64,000 bases of DNA, taken from positions 372,001 to 436,000 of the forward strand of contig NZ_QXFL01000002.1 in NCBI RefSeq assembly GCF_003584125.1, given 5' to 3'. The stretch comes from Aurantiacibacter zhengii (GTDB lineage Bacteria; Pseudomonadota; Alphaproteobacteria; Sphingomonadales; Sphingomonadaceae). Positions 36,818 to 44,789 of the stretch are shown piece by piece. The notes under the pieces are model-generated. The model was not told where the DNA came from. It worked only from the letters and a program-made list of their open reading frames with translations, and did no database searches. Position 1 is the stretch's first letter. The number at the start of each line of letters is the position of its first letter. Position numbers and translations under genes: made by a program.

Positions 36818-37141
36818 ATGACCAATTTCAATGACCGCGAGCGCGCTGAAGAAGCCAAGTACGCGATGGATGAAGAGACCGCTTTCAAGGTCGCTGCGCG
36901 CCGTAACCGGCTGGTAGGCGAATGGGCCGCTGGCCTCATGGAACTGACGCCTGAGGAAACCGATGCCTACAAGAAGGCTGTCGTGCAGGCCGATTTCGAG
37001 GAAGCTGGCGACGAGGACGTGATCCGCAAGGTACTGGGCGACCTTACCCAGGCAGGGTGCGACGTCGACGAGGCGCAGGTGCGTGCCAAGCTGGCGGAAA
37101 TGGCTATCGAGGCCCGCCGCCAGTTCATGAGCGAGTCCTGA
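36818..37141 (+). CDS. F1-ATPase inhibitor zeta subunit (DUF1476)
   Basis: 107 residues. DUF1476 proteins are the zeta subunit of alphaproteobacterial F1Fo-ATPase, which blocks ATP hydrolysis by an N-terminal inhibitory helix. The start MTNFNDRERAEEAKYAMDEE and then FKVAARRNRLVGEWAAGLM match the family. The ATG at 36818 follows AAGGACC. It is upstream of bolA and grxD on the same strand. Confidence 0.88.
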   Translation: MTNFNDRERAEEAKYAMDEETAFKVAARRNRLVGEWAAGLMELTPEETDAYKKAVVQADFEEAGDEDVIRKVLGDLTQAGCDVDEAQVRAKLAEMAIEARRQFMSES

Positions 37142-37145
37142 TCTG

Positions 37146-37379
37146 ATGCCCATGCCCGCAGCCCAGATCGAAGCGCTTATCAAAGCCGCCATTCCCGATG
37201 CCACGGTGGAAATAGAGGCGCTGGCGGACGATCACGACCATTGGCTGGCGCGCGTATCTTCTGCCGAATTTGCAGGCAAGAACCGCGTGCAGCAGCACAA
37301 GATGGTGTTTGCCGCGCTGGGCGGCCGCATGGGCGGAGAGCTTCACGCCTTGCAACTGCACACCAGCGTTCCCAACTGA
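37146..37379 (+). CDS. BolA family protein
   Basis: 77 residues, IbaG/BolA2-like size. It shows DDHDHWLARVSSAEFAGKNRVQQHKMVFAAL with the conserved R-V-x-Q-H segment, and HALQLHTSVP at the end. BolA proteins bind a [2Fe-2S] cluster together with CGFS monothiol glutaredoxins; the partner is the next gene, 34 bases downstream. Confidence 0.9.
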   Translation: MPMPAAQIEALIKAAIPDATVEIEALADDHDHWLARVSSAEFAGKNRVQQHKMVFAALGGRMGGELHALQLHTSVPN

Positions 37380-37413
37380 CTGCTATCAGTTTCCAAATTA
37401 TCCGGTGGGTCAG

Positions 37414-37755
37414 ATGAGCGATATGAACGCCAATACCAACGAACGCATTTCCAAGATTGTCGGTGATGCCGACGTCGTGCTCTTCATGAAGGGCACGCCG
37501 CTGTTTCCGCAGTGCGGCTTTTCCAACCGCGCGGTTTCGATTCTCGATCATTGCGGTGTCGCCTTCGACAGCGTCGACGTGCTGCAGGACATGGAAATCC
37601 GCCAGGGCATCAAGGCTTATTCCGAGTGGCCCACGATCCCGCAACTTTACGTGAAGGGCGAATTCGTGGGCGGCAGCGACATCATGATGGAAATGTTCGA
37701 GGCTGGCGAGCTGCAGCAGTTGCTGGACGAAAAGAAGGTTGCGAAGGCTTCCTGA
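37414..37755 (+). CDS. grxD: Monothiol glutaredoxin (Grx4/GrxD)
   Basis: 113 residues. The CGFS active site is at residues 34-37 (FPQCGFSNRA), with MKGTPLFP before and WPTIPQLYVKGEFVGGSDIMMEM after, fully typical. It transfers or senses Fe-S clusters with BolA. A second ATG lies 3 codons in (37423). The bolA-grxD pair forms an iron-sulfur module ending in a hairpin. Confidence 0.95.
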   Translation: MSDMNANTNERISKIVGDADVVLFMKGTPLFPQCGFSNRAVSILDHCGVAFDSVDVLQDMEIRQGIKAYSEWPTIPQLYVKGEFVGGSDIMMEMFEAGELQQLLDEKKVAKAS

Positions 37756-37763
37756 AATCAACG

Positions 37764-37785
37764 GAAGCCCTTTTGGGCGGGCTTC
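37764..37785 (+). terminator. Terminator-like hairpin after grxD
   Basis: GAAGCCC / GGGCTTC, a 7-bp stem with an 8-base loop, 9 bases after the grxD stop. Only a short AATTCC follows, so strength is uncertain. Confidence 0.5.
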
Positions 37786-37842
37786 AATTCCATTCAGGTG
37801 CGAACGTTTAGGCTCCGGCAATTCGATTCGCCTGGAGGCTTC

Positions 37843-38721
37843 ATGATCCGTACCCTGTTCCTTTCCGCCGCCCTTACCCTTGCTGTTCCGGCGATGGCGC
37901 AAGACGGCGTGCCGGATGACATGGCCGAACGTTCGGCTGAAGCCCGCGCTGCCGAGGCAACCGCCCGGCAGATGGTCGCCATCCAGCAAGCCAGTGCAGT
38001 CGCGCAGCAGCAGTATCTCGGCATGACCGGTGCGGCGTTCGGCGATGGCTATCGCGGCGCTGTTGCGTTCCCCGGGGAAGCGTCTGATGTGTGGAATGTC
38101 GTGCTCGTTGCCGCTCGTGGTGAAGGCACGCAGGCCCCGCTGGTCGCCCTGGCGGAGTATGAGATCGCGCAGGGGAACATTCGGAGCGAAACTCTGCACG
38201 AGGCCGGATCCGAACCGGCACTTACCGGCACGGCGTTGCAGATGGCGCGCGCAAAGTATGTCGCTCCGCGCGCCGTGATTGCCGCACCGGGCGTCGGCTA
38301 TTGCCTCGACGGTGAGCCCGCTGCCGAAGGCTCCACCCATTCGGTGAGCTATATCCCGCTAGTCCTGCCGCCCAACGAGAGGGGCGAAATCGAAACCTAT
38401 GTGCTGAACGGACCGCTGGCCGAAGGTTCGATACCCTTGGGCAAGCACTACCGCGTCAATTTCGATGAGTTCGGGCAGGTCGGCGATCCCGAAGTTGTGA
38501 CCGACACCTGCGAGGTTATCGAGTGGCAGGAGGACAATCCCGAACTGGCGATGAGCGTCTATGTCACGCAGTACGAAGACCATATCGCGCCAAGCGTGAT
38601 CCATGCCTTCATCTCCGCAAACCTACCCATGAGCATGGGTGTGGTGACTGGCGACATCATCTGGCCGATGGCAGGCGGCGCGATCGCCGCGCCCGTCCCC
38701 GCTGCCGAGGCAGGGTACTAA
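37843..38721 (+). CDS. Secreted hypothetical protein
   Basis: 292 residues; family not recognised. A signal peptide (MIRTLFLSAALTLAVPAMA, cleavage before QD) is clear, and CTGGAGGC precedes the ATG at 37843. The mature part has two Cys (GVGYCLDGEP; VVTDTCEV) that could form a periplasmic disulfide. The C-terminus has a hydrophobic stretch (MAGGAIAAPVPAAEAG). It is probably monocistronic. Confidence 0.72.
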   Translation: MIRTLFLSAALTLAVPAMAQDGVPDDMAERSAEARAAEATARQMVAIQQASAVAQQQYLGMTGAAFGDGYRGAVAFPGEASDVWNVVLVAARGEGTQAPLVALAEYEIAQGNIRSETLHEAGSEPALTGTALQMARAKYVAPRAVIAAPGVGYCLDGEPAAEGSTHSVSYIPLVLPPNERGEIETYVLNGPLAEGSIPLGKHYRVNFDEFGQVGDPEVVTDTCEVIEWQEDNPELAMSVYVTQYEDHIAPSVIHAFISANLPMSMGVVTGDIIWPMAGGAIAAPVPAAEAGY

Positions 38722-38728
38722 ACCGCGG

Positions 38729-39346
38729 ATGTGCAACCTCTATCGCATGTCCAGATCCCAGGACGAGGTCGCGCACTTTTTCGATGCGATAGCGCAGGAC
38801 ATGGCGGTATCACCGGGCGGCAATGCACCGGAATTGGTGTACCCCGGCTATCCCTCGATGGTCCTCGCCGAGGGGCGACTGGCGCAGATGACCTGGGGCT
38901 TCCCGCTCGCTCGGAAGGGCGTGAAGGGTCAGCCGCTAAAACCCAAACCGGTGAACAACGCGCGTAGGGACAAGCTGAAAAGCCCGTTCTGGCGAGCGAG
39001 CTTCGAAAATCGCCGCTGTCTCATCCCCGTCTCCGACTTTGCCGAGGCCGAAGGTTTGCCGGGCGGCAAGACCCGTACGTGGTTCTCCCTCCCCGACGCA
39101 CCATTGATGGCGCTAGCCGGGTTCTGGCGCGACAGCGCGGAATTTGGCCGGGCCTATACGATGGTGATGACCGAGACGAACGAACACGTGCGCGGCGTGC
39201 ATGACCGGATGCCGGTTATCCTGCCAAGCGAAGCCTGGTCCACCTGGCTGGACGGAACGCCACAGGACGCCTTCCAGCTTTGCCGCCCTTACGACGCGCA
39301 CATGCTGGTAACGCGTACCCAGGAGCCTTGGGCGGGACGGCGCTAG
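38729..39346 (+). CDS. SOS response-associated peptidase, SRAP (YedK/HMCES) family
   Basis: 205 residues. The family forms a covalent thiazolidine link between Cys2 and abasic sites in single-stranded DNA. Cys2 follows Met1 (MCNLYRM), PVNNARRDKL holds the conserved Asn, RRCLIPVSDFAEAE is the next core motif with the Glu, and GVHDRMPVIL carries the catalytic His. Complete length. It begins 7 bases after the previous stop. Confidence 0.92.
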   Translation: MCNLYRMSRSQDEVAHFFDAIAQDMAVSPGGNAPELVYPGYPSMVLAEGRLAQMTWGFPLARKGVKGQPLKPKPVNNARRDKLKSPFWRASFENRRCLIPVSDFAEAEGLPGGKTRTWFSLPDAPLMALAGFWRDSAEFGRAYTMVMTETNEHVRGVHDRMPVILPSEAWSTWLDGTPQDAFQLCRPYDAHMLVTRTQEPWAGRR

Positions 39347-39543
39347 ACCTCGACGATTTTTTTGGAGGAGGTCTTCGGGGAGGCGGAGCCGGGAGACTTG
39401 GTTGGGGACCATTTGATCGGCCCCGCCTCGTTCGAAGAACCATTGGTTACGCCTATAACATTGCACACCGCGTGCCAGTTTTCGCGTTGCGAGGTTTCCT
39501 GCGGGAGTCGATGGTTCACAAAATCTTTACGCCTGCCCTGCAT
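39343..39543 (-). CDS. Possible small hypothetical protein
   Basis: 66 residues, family not recognised. The ATG at 39543 is preceded by GGAGAATTTTAC, a reasonable ribosome site. Composition (Asn, Lys, Ile, Ser, two Trp) is not what a GC-rich shadow frame usually gives. The stop overlaps the end of the convergent SRAP gene. No membrane segment. It is the only gene-like content in the 229-base gap 39347-39575; it may instead be non-coding. Confidence 0.4.
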   Translation of the reverse strand: MQGRRKDFVNHRLPQETSQRENWHAVCNVIGVTNGSSNEAGPIKWSPTKSPGSASPKTSSKKIVEV

Positions 39544-39575
39544 GTAAAATTCTCCGACATTCAGCGGGAAGCACG

Positions 39576-40484
39576 ATGCAGCCAGTTCCACTTTATCTCA
39601 GCCCGAATTTCGAGCGGATTGCGGCAGACCTCGATGAAGACGATCTCGAACTGTTGAGGCTGTTCGCCCGTGACGGCTACGTGGTGATCGACAGCGACCT
39701 GCCCGATATGGACGGACTGGCAGCGCAGGTGATCGAAGAACTGGATGGCCTCCACGACGGGCGGCACCGCGTGCAGGACGCCTGGCAAGAGTGCGCTGCC
39801 GTGCGCACCATTGCCACGCATGGCAAATTCCTGCGCTTGCTGGAGATGCTTTACGGACGGCCCGCTTTCCCATTCCAGACGCTGAATTTCAACGAAGGCT
39901 CCCGCCAGCGCACACACAGTGACACACTGCATTTCGATTCCCTGCCGCGCGGGTTCATGGCCGGGGTGTGGGTGGCGCTGGAAGATGTGGATGCCGACAA
40001 CGGTCCGCTGCAATATTATCCCGGCTCGCATCGCCTGCCCCATCTGGAACTGGGCGAGCTGGGTTCACGTGATGCGCGCAAGGGCGGACGTGGAACCTAT
40101 GGTTTCTACCACGAGGTTTACGAACCGGCGATCGAGGCGCTGGTTGAGCAGCAGCGCTTCCAGCCGCAATTCGGACATCTGAAAAAGGGCCAGGCGCTGA
40201 TCTGGGCCGCCAATCTCCTCCATGGCGGCGCGCCGGTGAACGATGCCGCCCGTACCCGCCACTCACAAGTTACGCATTACTATTTCGACGGCTGCGCTTG
40301 GCTTACGCCGATGGGCGGCGATGCCCTGTCCGGCTATTCGATGTTTCGCCAGCCAATCGACATTCGCACGGGCAAGCGGCGCGTCGGCACCTACGGACAG
40401 GAACGCATCGGCCTGCGCCATCTCGCCTGGCACCGCGCCCGGCGGACGGCTTCGCGCTTCCTGGGGCGCTTCGGGCGGAGTTGA
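39576..40484 (+). CDS. Phytanoyl-CoA dioxygenase (PhyH) family protein
   Basis: 302 residues. A 2-oxoglutarate/Fe(II) dioxygenase fold: the HxD metal motif is RTHSDTLHF near residue 112, the distal His is in AANLLHGG near residue 213, and the 2-oxoglutarate Arg is in ARTRHSQVTHYYF. VALEDVDADNGPLQYYPGSH is the typical family strand. The substrate is unknown; relatives act on phytanoyl groups, ectoine or quorum signals. Monocistronic. Confidence 0.85.
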   Translation: MQPVPLYLSPNFERIAADLDEDDLELLRLFARDGYVVIDSDLPDMDGLAAQVIEELDGLHDGRHRVQDAWQECAAVRTIATHGKFLRLLEMLYGRPAFPFQTLNFNEGSRQRTHSDTLHFDSLPRGFMAGVWVALEDVDADNGPLQYYPGSHRLPHLELGELGSRDARKGGRGTYGFYHEVYEPAIEALVEQQRFQPQFGHLKKGQALIWAANLLHGGAPVNDAARTRHSQVTHYYFDGCAWLTPMGGDALSGYSMFRQPIDIRTGKRRVGTYGQERIGLRHLAWHRARRTASRFLGRFGRS

Positions 40485-40561
40485 TCCTGCGGCGTGCCGG
40501 CTTCCCTGCCACGGCGCCTCTTCTGTCCAACCCGGCCTTGAACTGGCGCGAATATGTGTCA

Positions 40562-40575
40562 TGGTAGCGCTACCA
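40562..40575. promoter_or_regulatory. LacI-type operator before the GH43 gene
   Basis: TGGTAGCGCTACCA is a perfect 14-bp palindrome, 21 bases upstream of the GTG start. It has the central CG and shape of LacI/GalR-family sites that control sugar genes, including xylose-type operators of alphaproteobacteria. No LacI-family gene lies in the window. Confidence 0.7.
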
Positions 40576-40596
40576 ATTTACCGGGAGAGAAATGCC

Positions 40597-41676
40597 GTGA
40601 AGCTTGCCCTCGCAGTGCCCCTGATCGCCTCTGCACCATTACTGGCCGCCTGTGTCGCCCAGACCGAAATGACCGCCCCGATGGGCGATCCACGCTACAT
40701 CGCGCAGCCATTGACGGACGAAATCTATACCGCCGATCCCTCCGCGCGCGTCTGGGACGATGGGCGGATCTACATCTACGCCAGCCACGATGTCCCCGTC
40801 GCAGAAGAACTGATAGGCACGGCAGAGGCATTCGACATGCGCGACTATCGCGTTCTGTCGATGGATCGGCCAGGCGGTGCGGTGACGGTGCATCCGGTCG
40901 CGCTGGATGTGGCTGACGTGCCTTGGGCCACGCAGCAGATGTGGGCACCCGATGCCGCCTACAAGAACGGCACCTACTACCTCTATTTCCCCGCCAAGGA
41001 TGCTGACGGCGTGTTTCGCATTGGCGCGGCAACATCTCCGTCCCCTACCGGTCCGTTCACACCGCAGGCCGCGCCGATCGCGGGCAGCTATTCCATTGAT
41101 CCGGGCATCCTCGCCGATAAAGATGGCGAGCATTACATGTACATCGGCGGCATCTGGGGCGGGCAATTGCAGCGCTGGCAGGACGGCAGATACGACCCTG
41201 CTGGCTCCGACACCGATCCCACCCCGGCGGGGCAGCCCGCCATTGCGCCGGTCGTCGCCCGAATGGACGACACAATGCTGCAATTCGCGGAGACCCCGCG
41301 TCCCATCGAAATCCTTGATGAAAGCGGCGAACCCATCACCGCCGACGATCTGGATCGCCGCTTCTTCGAAGGCGCGTGGGTATTCCGGCGCGGCGACACC
41401 TACTACTTCACCTATTCCACCGGGGACACGCACTATCTGGTCTACGCCACGGGAAGTTCACCCTACGGTCCGTTCACCTATCGCGGTCGCATCCTCGAGC
41501 CGGTGGAAGGGTGGACGACACACCACTCGATTACCGAAATCGATGGCAACTGGTGGCTGTTCTACCACGACACCCAACGCTCGGGCCTGACCCATCTCCG
41601 CAATGTGAAAATGACGCCGCTGACGTTCCGCGACGATGGCACCATCGTGCCGATCGATCCGACACCCGGAGATTGA
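40597..41676 (+). CDS. Glycoside hydrolase family 43 lipoprotein
   Basis: 359 residues. An exported arabinofuranosidase/xylosidase-type five-bladed propeller. The lipobox LLAAC follows a short hydrophobic leader (KLALAVPLIASAP). Catalytic acids: base Asp in YTADPSARV, pKa-modulating Asp in YSIDPGILADKDG, acid Glu in FFEGAWVFRR. The frame is open far upstream, but the GTG at 40597 with GGGAGAGAAA upstream starts the signal peptide, and the operator palindrome lies just before it. Substrate (xylan or arabinan side chains) is inferred from the family. Confidence 0.88.
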   Translation: MKLALAVPLIASAPLLAACVAQTEMTAPMGDPRYIAQPLTDEIYTADPSARVWDDGRIYIYASHDVPVAEELIGTAEAFDMRDYRVLSMDRPGGAVTVHPVALDVADVPWATQQMWAPDAAYKNGTYYLYFPAKDADGVFRIGAATSPSPTGPFTPQAAPIAGSYSIDPGILADKDGEHYMYIGGIWGGQLQRWQDGRYDPAGSDTDPTPAGQPAIAPVVARMDDTMLQFAETPRPIEILDESGEPITADDLDRRFFEGAWVFRRGDTYYFTYSTGDTHYLVYATGSSPYGPFTYRGRILEPVEGWTTHHSITEIDGNWWLFYHDTQRSGLTHLRNVKMTPLTFRDDGTIVPIDPTPGD

Positions 41677-41802
41677 TCGCACCGCAAACAGGCCGCAAAG
41701 GTCCGCTCACCGCAGACGCGGCCTCTCCCGTCGCGCCGGTCGGACCCTTGCGCATGCTCATGCGTCTTTCTTGCAAAGCACACTTTCAAGGAAACCGCAT
41801 TC

Positions 41803-43182
41803 ATGGGCACGATCACGACTGTCAATCCCGCCACTGGCGCCGATATCGAAACATACGAAGAGCTTTCGCAGGAGGATGCGAAAAAGAAGGTGGATGCCTG
41901 CCACGAAGCCTTCTCCAAGTGGAAGCTTGTGTCGCGTGAAGACCGCGCCGAGACCATCAAGGGTCTTGGCAATGCCCTGCGCGACAACAAGGAAGAGCTT
42001 GCCCAGCTGATGACCGAGGAGGTCGGCAAGCTGATCAAGGACAGCCGTGATGAAGTGGAGCTGTGCGCTGCCATCTGCGATTACACCGCAGGCTGCGGTC
42101 CCGCCGAACTTGCGCCCGAACCGCGCGATCCTTCCAATGCCGGCCGCGGTATCGTGACCTATGAGCCTATCGGCGTCATCTACGGTATCCAGCCGTGGAA
42201 CTTCCCCGCCTACCAGGTGATCCGCTATGCCATCGCCAACCTGATGGCGGGCAACGGCGTACTGCTGAAGCACGCGTCCAACTGCACCGGCAGCGGCCTG
42301 ATGATCGAGAAGATCTTCCGCCAAGGCGGCCTGCCCGAAAACCTGTTTACCGTGCTCGTCATCGGCCACGACACTTCGGATGAAATCATCAAGCACGACA
42401 AGGTGCGCGGCGTCACGTTGACCGGCTCGGACGATGCGGGCCGGCACATCGCCGAAGCTGCAGGCAAGGTACTCAAGCCCACCGTGCTCGAGCTTGGCTC
42501 CAACGACGCTTACATGGTTCTGGAAGACGCCGACCTGGACCTGGCCGCGAAGGTTTGCGCCCAGGCGCGGCTGTACAATAACGGCCAGACCTGCATCAAC
42601 GGCAAGCGCTTCATCGTGACCGAGAAGGTCTACGACGAATTCCTCGAGAAGTTCGTCGCTCGCTTCGAAGCGGTGAAGACCGGCGATCCAACCGCCGCCG
42701 ATACCGATATGGGGCCCATGTCGCGTACCGACCTGCGAGACGACGTGCATGAGCAAGTGGAAAAGAGCGTCGCCAATGGCGCCAAGATCGCCTGCGGCGG
42801 CAAGATCCCGGACGGTCCCGGCGCGTTCTATCCCGCGACCGTGCTGACCGACGTGAAGCCCGGGCAGCCCGCTTACGACGATGAGATTTTCGGCCCTGTC
42901 GCCTCCGTTATCAAGGCGAAGGACGACGATGACGCGATGCGCCTGGCCAATGACAGCCGCTATGGTCTTGGCGGCGGTATCCTGTCGAAGGACGAAGACC
43001 GCGCCATCGAGCTCGCGTCCAAGCATTTCGATACCGGCATGGTGTTCATCAATGTCTACGGCGTGGCCGATCCCTCGATGCCGTTCGGCGGAGTGAAGAA
43101 CTCCGGCTACGGGCGCGAGCACGGCGGACTGGGCATGCGCGAGTTCACCAACGCGAAGAGCATCTTCGTCGGAAGCGCCTGA
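41803..43182 (+). CDS. NAD(P)-dependent aldehyde dehydrogenase (succinate-semialdehyde type)
   Basis: 459 residues, the length of the short GabD/Sad-like group. The catalytic Cys is in NNGQTCINGKR, the general-base Glu in VLELGSNDAYM, and the cofactor region reads GSDDAGRHIA with PWNFPAYQVIR before. GSNDAYMVL and the C-terminal SMPFGGVKNSGYGRE are typical of succinate-semialdehyde dehydrogenases, though the substrate is not certain. AAGGAAACCGCATTC precedes the ATG. It ends in a strong terminator. Confidence 0.88.
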   Translation: MGTITTVNPATGADIETYEELSQEDAKKKVDACHEAFSKWKLVSREDRAETIKGLGNALRDNKEELAQLMTEEVGKLIKDSRDEVELCAAICDYTAGCGPAELAPEPRDPSNAGRGIVTYEPIGVIYGIQPWNFPAYQVIRYAIANLMAGNGVLLKHASNCTGSGLMIEKIFRQGGLPENLFTVLVIGHDTSDEIIKHDKVRGVTLTGSDDAGRHIAEAAGKVLKPTVLELGSNDAYMVLEDADLDLAAKVCAQARLYNNGQTCINGKRFIVTEKVYDEFLEKFVARFEAVKTGDPTAADTDMGPMSRTDLRDDVHEQVEKSVANGAKIACGGKIPDGPGAFYPATVLTDVKPGQPAYDDEIFGPVASVIKAKDDDDAMRLANDSRYGLGGGILSKDEDRAIELASKHFDTGMVFINVYGVADPSMPFGGVKNSGYGREHGGLGMREFTNAKSIFVGSA

Positions 43183-43223
43183 CCCAAGCCGGGACGAACC
43201 GCTCGACCTTCACCGAGCCAATG

Positions 43224-43261
43224 AAAAGGGGAGCGACTCTTGCGGAGTCGCTCCCCTTTTT
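43224..43261 (+). terminator. Strong rho-independent terminator
   Basis: AAAAGGGGAGCGACTC pairs perfectly with GAGTCGCTCCCCTTTT around TTGCG, with T5 at the end. It ends the aldehyde dehydrogenase transcript and faces the opposing tRNA-Arg, so it may serve both strands. Confidence 0.93.
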
Positions 43262-43264
43262 CGT

Positions 43265-43341
43265 TGGCGCGCCCAGCAGGAGTCGAACCTGCGGCCTCAG
43301 GATTAGAAGTCCCGTGCTCTATCCAGCTGAGCTATGGGCGC
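43265..43341 (-). tRNA. tRNA-Arg (TCT)
   Basis: 77 bases including encoded CCA. Acceptor stem GCGCCCA pairs with TGGGCGC, the D-loop has AGCTGGATAGAGC, the anticodon loop CTTCTAA gives TCT (reads AGA), and the T-arm GTTCGACTC is intact. Confidence 0.96.
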
Positions 43342-43399
43342 GTCGCATGGCCCTCTAACCATATTTGCGCACGGCGCAAAGGGCGCTAGCAACGCAGGC

Positions 43400-44119
43400 A
43401 TGGCCAAACCCGCCCCCGCAGCCCCGCCCGAACATGCGCGTTTTCGCTATTTCGATCTCGTCATGGCCGCCTTCGTGGTGGTGCTGGTACTTTCCAACGT
43501 TATCGGAGCAGCAAAGCTTTCCACCGTCGCGGGCTTTACATTTGGCGCAGGGATCCTGTTCTTCCCGCTCTCCTACGTGATCGGCGATGTGCTGACCGAA
43601 GTCTATGGCTATGCCCGGGCACGGCGTGTGATCTGGGCGGGCTTTGCCGCGCTCGTCTTCATGGCGGTGATGAGCTTTGTGGTGGTCGCCCTGCCCCCAT
43701 CCGCAAGCTGGACCGGCCAGGCCGCCTACGAGCAGGTGTTCGGCCAGGTTCCGCGCATCGTGCTCGCATCGATCACCGCTTTCTGGGCAGGCGAGTTCGT
43801 CAATTCCTATGTCATGGCCAAAATGAAGGTCTGGACGAAAGGCGAGAAGCTGTGGACCCGCACCATCGGCTCCACCGTGGTGGGCCAAGGCGTCGATAGC
43901 CTGCTGTTCTATCCCATCGCCTTTCTCGGCGTTTGGGAAACATCGGACGTGGTACTTGTGATGGTGACGAACTGGGCGCTCAAGGTCGGCTGGGAAGCCG
44001 TGCTGACGCCGGTCACCTATCGCGTGGTCGCCTTCCTGAAGAAGCGCGAGGGCGTCGAGATCTTCGATACCGACACCGATTTCTCTCCCTTCGCCGCACG
44101 CGAGACGCGCGAAGGATAA
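43400..44119 (+). CDS. Queuosine precursor transporter (YhhQ/VUT family)
   Basis: 239 residues with about six membrane segments. The family core SNVIGAAKLSTVAGFTFGAGILFFPLSYVIGDVLTEVYGY and GEFVNSYVMAKMKVWTKGEKLWTRTIGSTVVGQGVDSLLFY are characteristic of YhhQ, which imports preQ0/preQ1. The ATG at 43400 follows GCAGGC. It converges with the PspC-domain gene. Confidence 0.9.
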   Translation: MAKPAPAAPPEHARFRYFDLVMAAFVVVLVLSNVIGAAKLSTVAGFTFGAGILFFPLSYVIGDVLTEVYGYARARRVIWAGFAALVFMAVMSFVVVALPPSASWTGQAAYEQVFGQVPRIVLASITAFWAGEFVNSYVMAKMKVWTKGEKLWTRTIGSTVVGQGVDSLLFYPIAFLGVWETSDVVLVMVTNWALKVGWEAVLTPVTYRVVAFLKKREGVEIFDTDTDFSPFAARETREG

Positions 44120-44141
44120 CATGGCGAAATGGCCGCCGGCG

Positions 44142-44360
44142 TCAGTTCGCCAGCAGCCAGATCGCGAGATAGATTAGGATGAAGCTGCCGAACCCGGCCA
44201 CGGCACCCACCAGGAACACCAGCCGAACGATCAGCGGGTTGATCCCGAAATACTTTGCTATCCCCCCGCAAACCCCGGCGATCTTGCCGTCTGCACGGTC
44301 GAGCTGGAAGCTTTTCGTGGAGGTCGGGCGTACTGCGTTGTTGGGGTCGTACTTGCTCAT
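44142..44360 (-). CDS. PspC-domain membrane protein (second copy)
   Basis: 72 residues, a minimal PspC domain: FQLDRADGKIAGVCGGIAKYFGINPLIVRLVFLVGAVAGFGSFILIYLAIWLL. It lacks the C-terminal coil that the pspC-encoded protein (27938) has. Its ATG overlaps the stop of the 40-residue peptide gene (ATGA), so it is the third gene of a sigma-54-driven operon. By family it is a membrane sensor or effector of envelope stress; the missing cytoplasmic coil suggests it does not signal in the same way. Confidence 0.9.
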   Translation of the reverse strand: MSKYDPNNAVRPTSTKSFQLDRADGKIAGVCGGIAKYFGINPLIVRLVFLVGAVAGFGSFILIYLAIWLLAN

Positions 44361-44479
44361 GCCAGCAGACCCACGACGCTGGTCGCATTCGGATTGGCAA
44401 AGCTGCTCACCAGCAGGGTGAACGTAACGGCCACGGCGGCAAGGCCGGCCATCAGCTTGGTATGGAATTCGTTGGTCAT
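44357..44479 (-). CDS. Small single-pass membrane peptide, 40 residues
   Basis: Starts MTNEFHTKLMAGLAAV; one hydrophobic helix at about residues 9-27 (LMAGLAAVAVTFTLLVSSF), then NPNATSVVGLLA. AAAGGAGAATGAC precedes the ATG, a strong ribosome site. It aligns along its whole length with the 42-residue peptide encoded just upstream (shared LAAV, T-x-x-LVSSF and the G-x-LLA end). Stop and PspC start overlap. No named family; the conserved end and tight coupling make translation very likely. Confidence 0.8.
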   Translation of the reverse strand: MTNEFHTKLMAGLAAVAVTFTLLVSSFANPNATSVVGLLA

Positions 44480-44519
44480 GTCATTCTCCTTTCGATGGGT
44501 TGGTTGTGGTGCCGATGCT

Positions 44520-44648
44520 TCAGGCGAGAAGGCTGCCGATGATGCTGGCCTGCTGGGTCGAGAAGCTGCTGACGAGGATCGTCGTGGTCACGACAACGGC
44601 AGCGAGAGCGGCGGAAATGCGGGCGGTGAAGTCATTCGTGAAAGTCAT
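44520..44648 (-). CDS. Small single-pass membrane peptide, 42 residues
   Basis: Starts MTFTNDFTARISAALAAV; hydrophobic helix at about residues 11-29 (ISAALAAVVVTTTILVSSF), then STQQASIIGSLLA. AGAGGGAAACAAA precedes the ATG. It is the first gene after the sigma-54 promoter at 44702-44718, in the same position as the 50-residue peptide ahead of pspA. Paralogue of the next gene. The function is unknown; an envelope-stress peptide acting in the inner membrane is inferred. Confidence 0.8.
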   Translation of the reverse strand: MTFTNDFTARISAALAAVVVTTTILVSSFSTQQASIIGSLLA

Positions 44649-44701
44649 TTTGTTTCCCTCTTGTGTTAGATCAGAACTGTTTCGTCCCATGTCCCTAACA
44701 T

Positions 44702-44718
44702 TGCAGAGGGCGTGCCAG
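44702..44718 (-). promoter_or_regulatory. Sigma-54 promoter of the second Psp-type operon
   Basis: On the minus strand CTGGCACGCCCTCTGCA matches TGGCACG-N4-TTGCA with one mismatch (C for the first T of the -12 block). The -24 block TGGCACG lies at 44717-44711 and the -12 GC at 44704-44703. It lies in a true intergenic gap, 54 bases before the first small peptide. Confidence 0.85.
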
Positions 44719-44789
44719 TTTTGAAAAACCGCAGAATTCTGCCATTTTTGTTCAGCCTGTAGAAAGGTTCGGCACCGCGCAAACCTATA

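Noticed and set aside
39216-39443. A 75-codon minus-strand frame just after the third sigma-54-like match
   Set aside because: It lies mostly antisense to the SRAP gene, is Arg/Pro-rich, has no ribosome site and no membrane segment, unlike the peptides in the two Psp-type operons.
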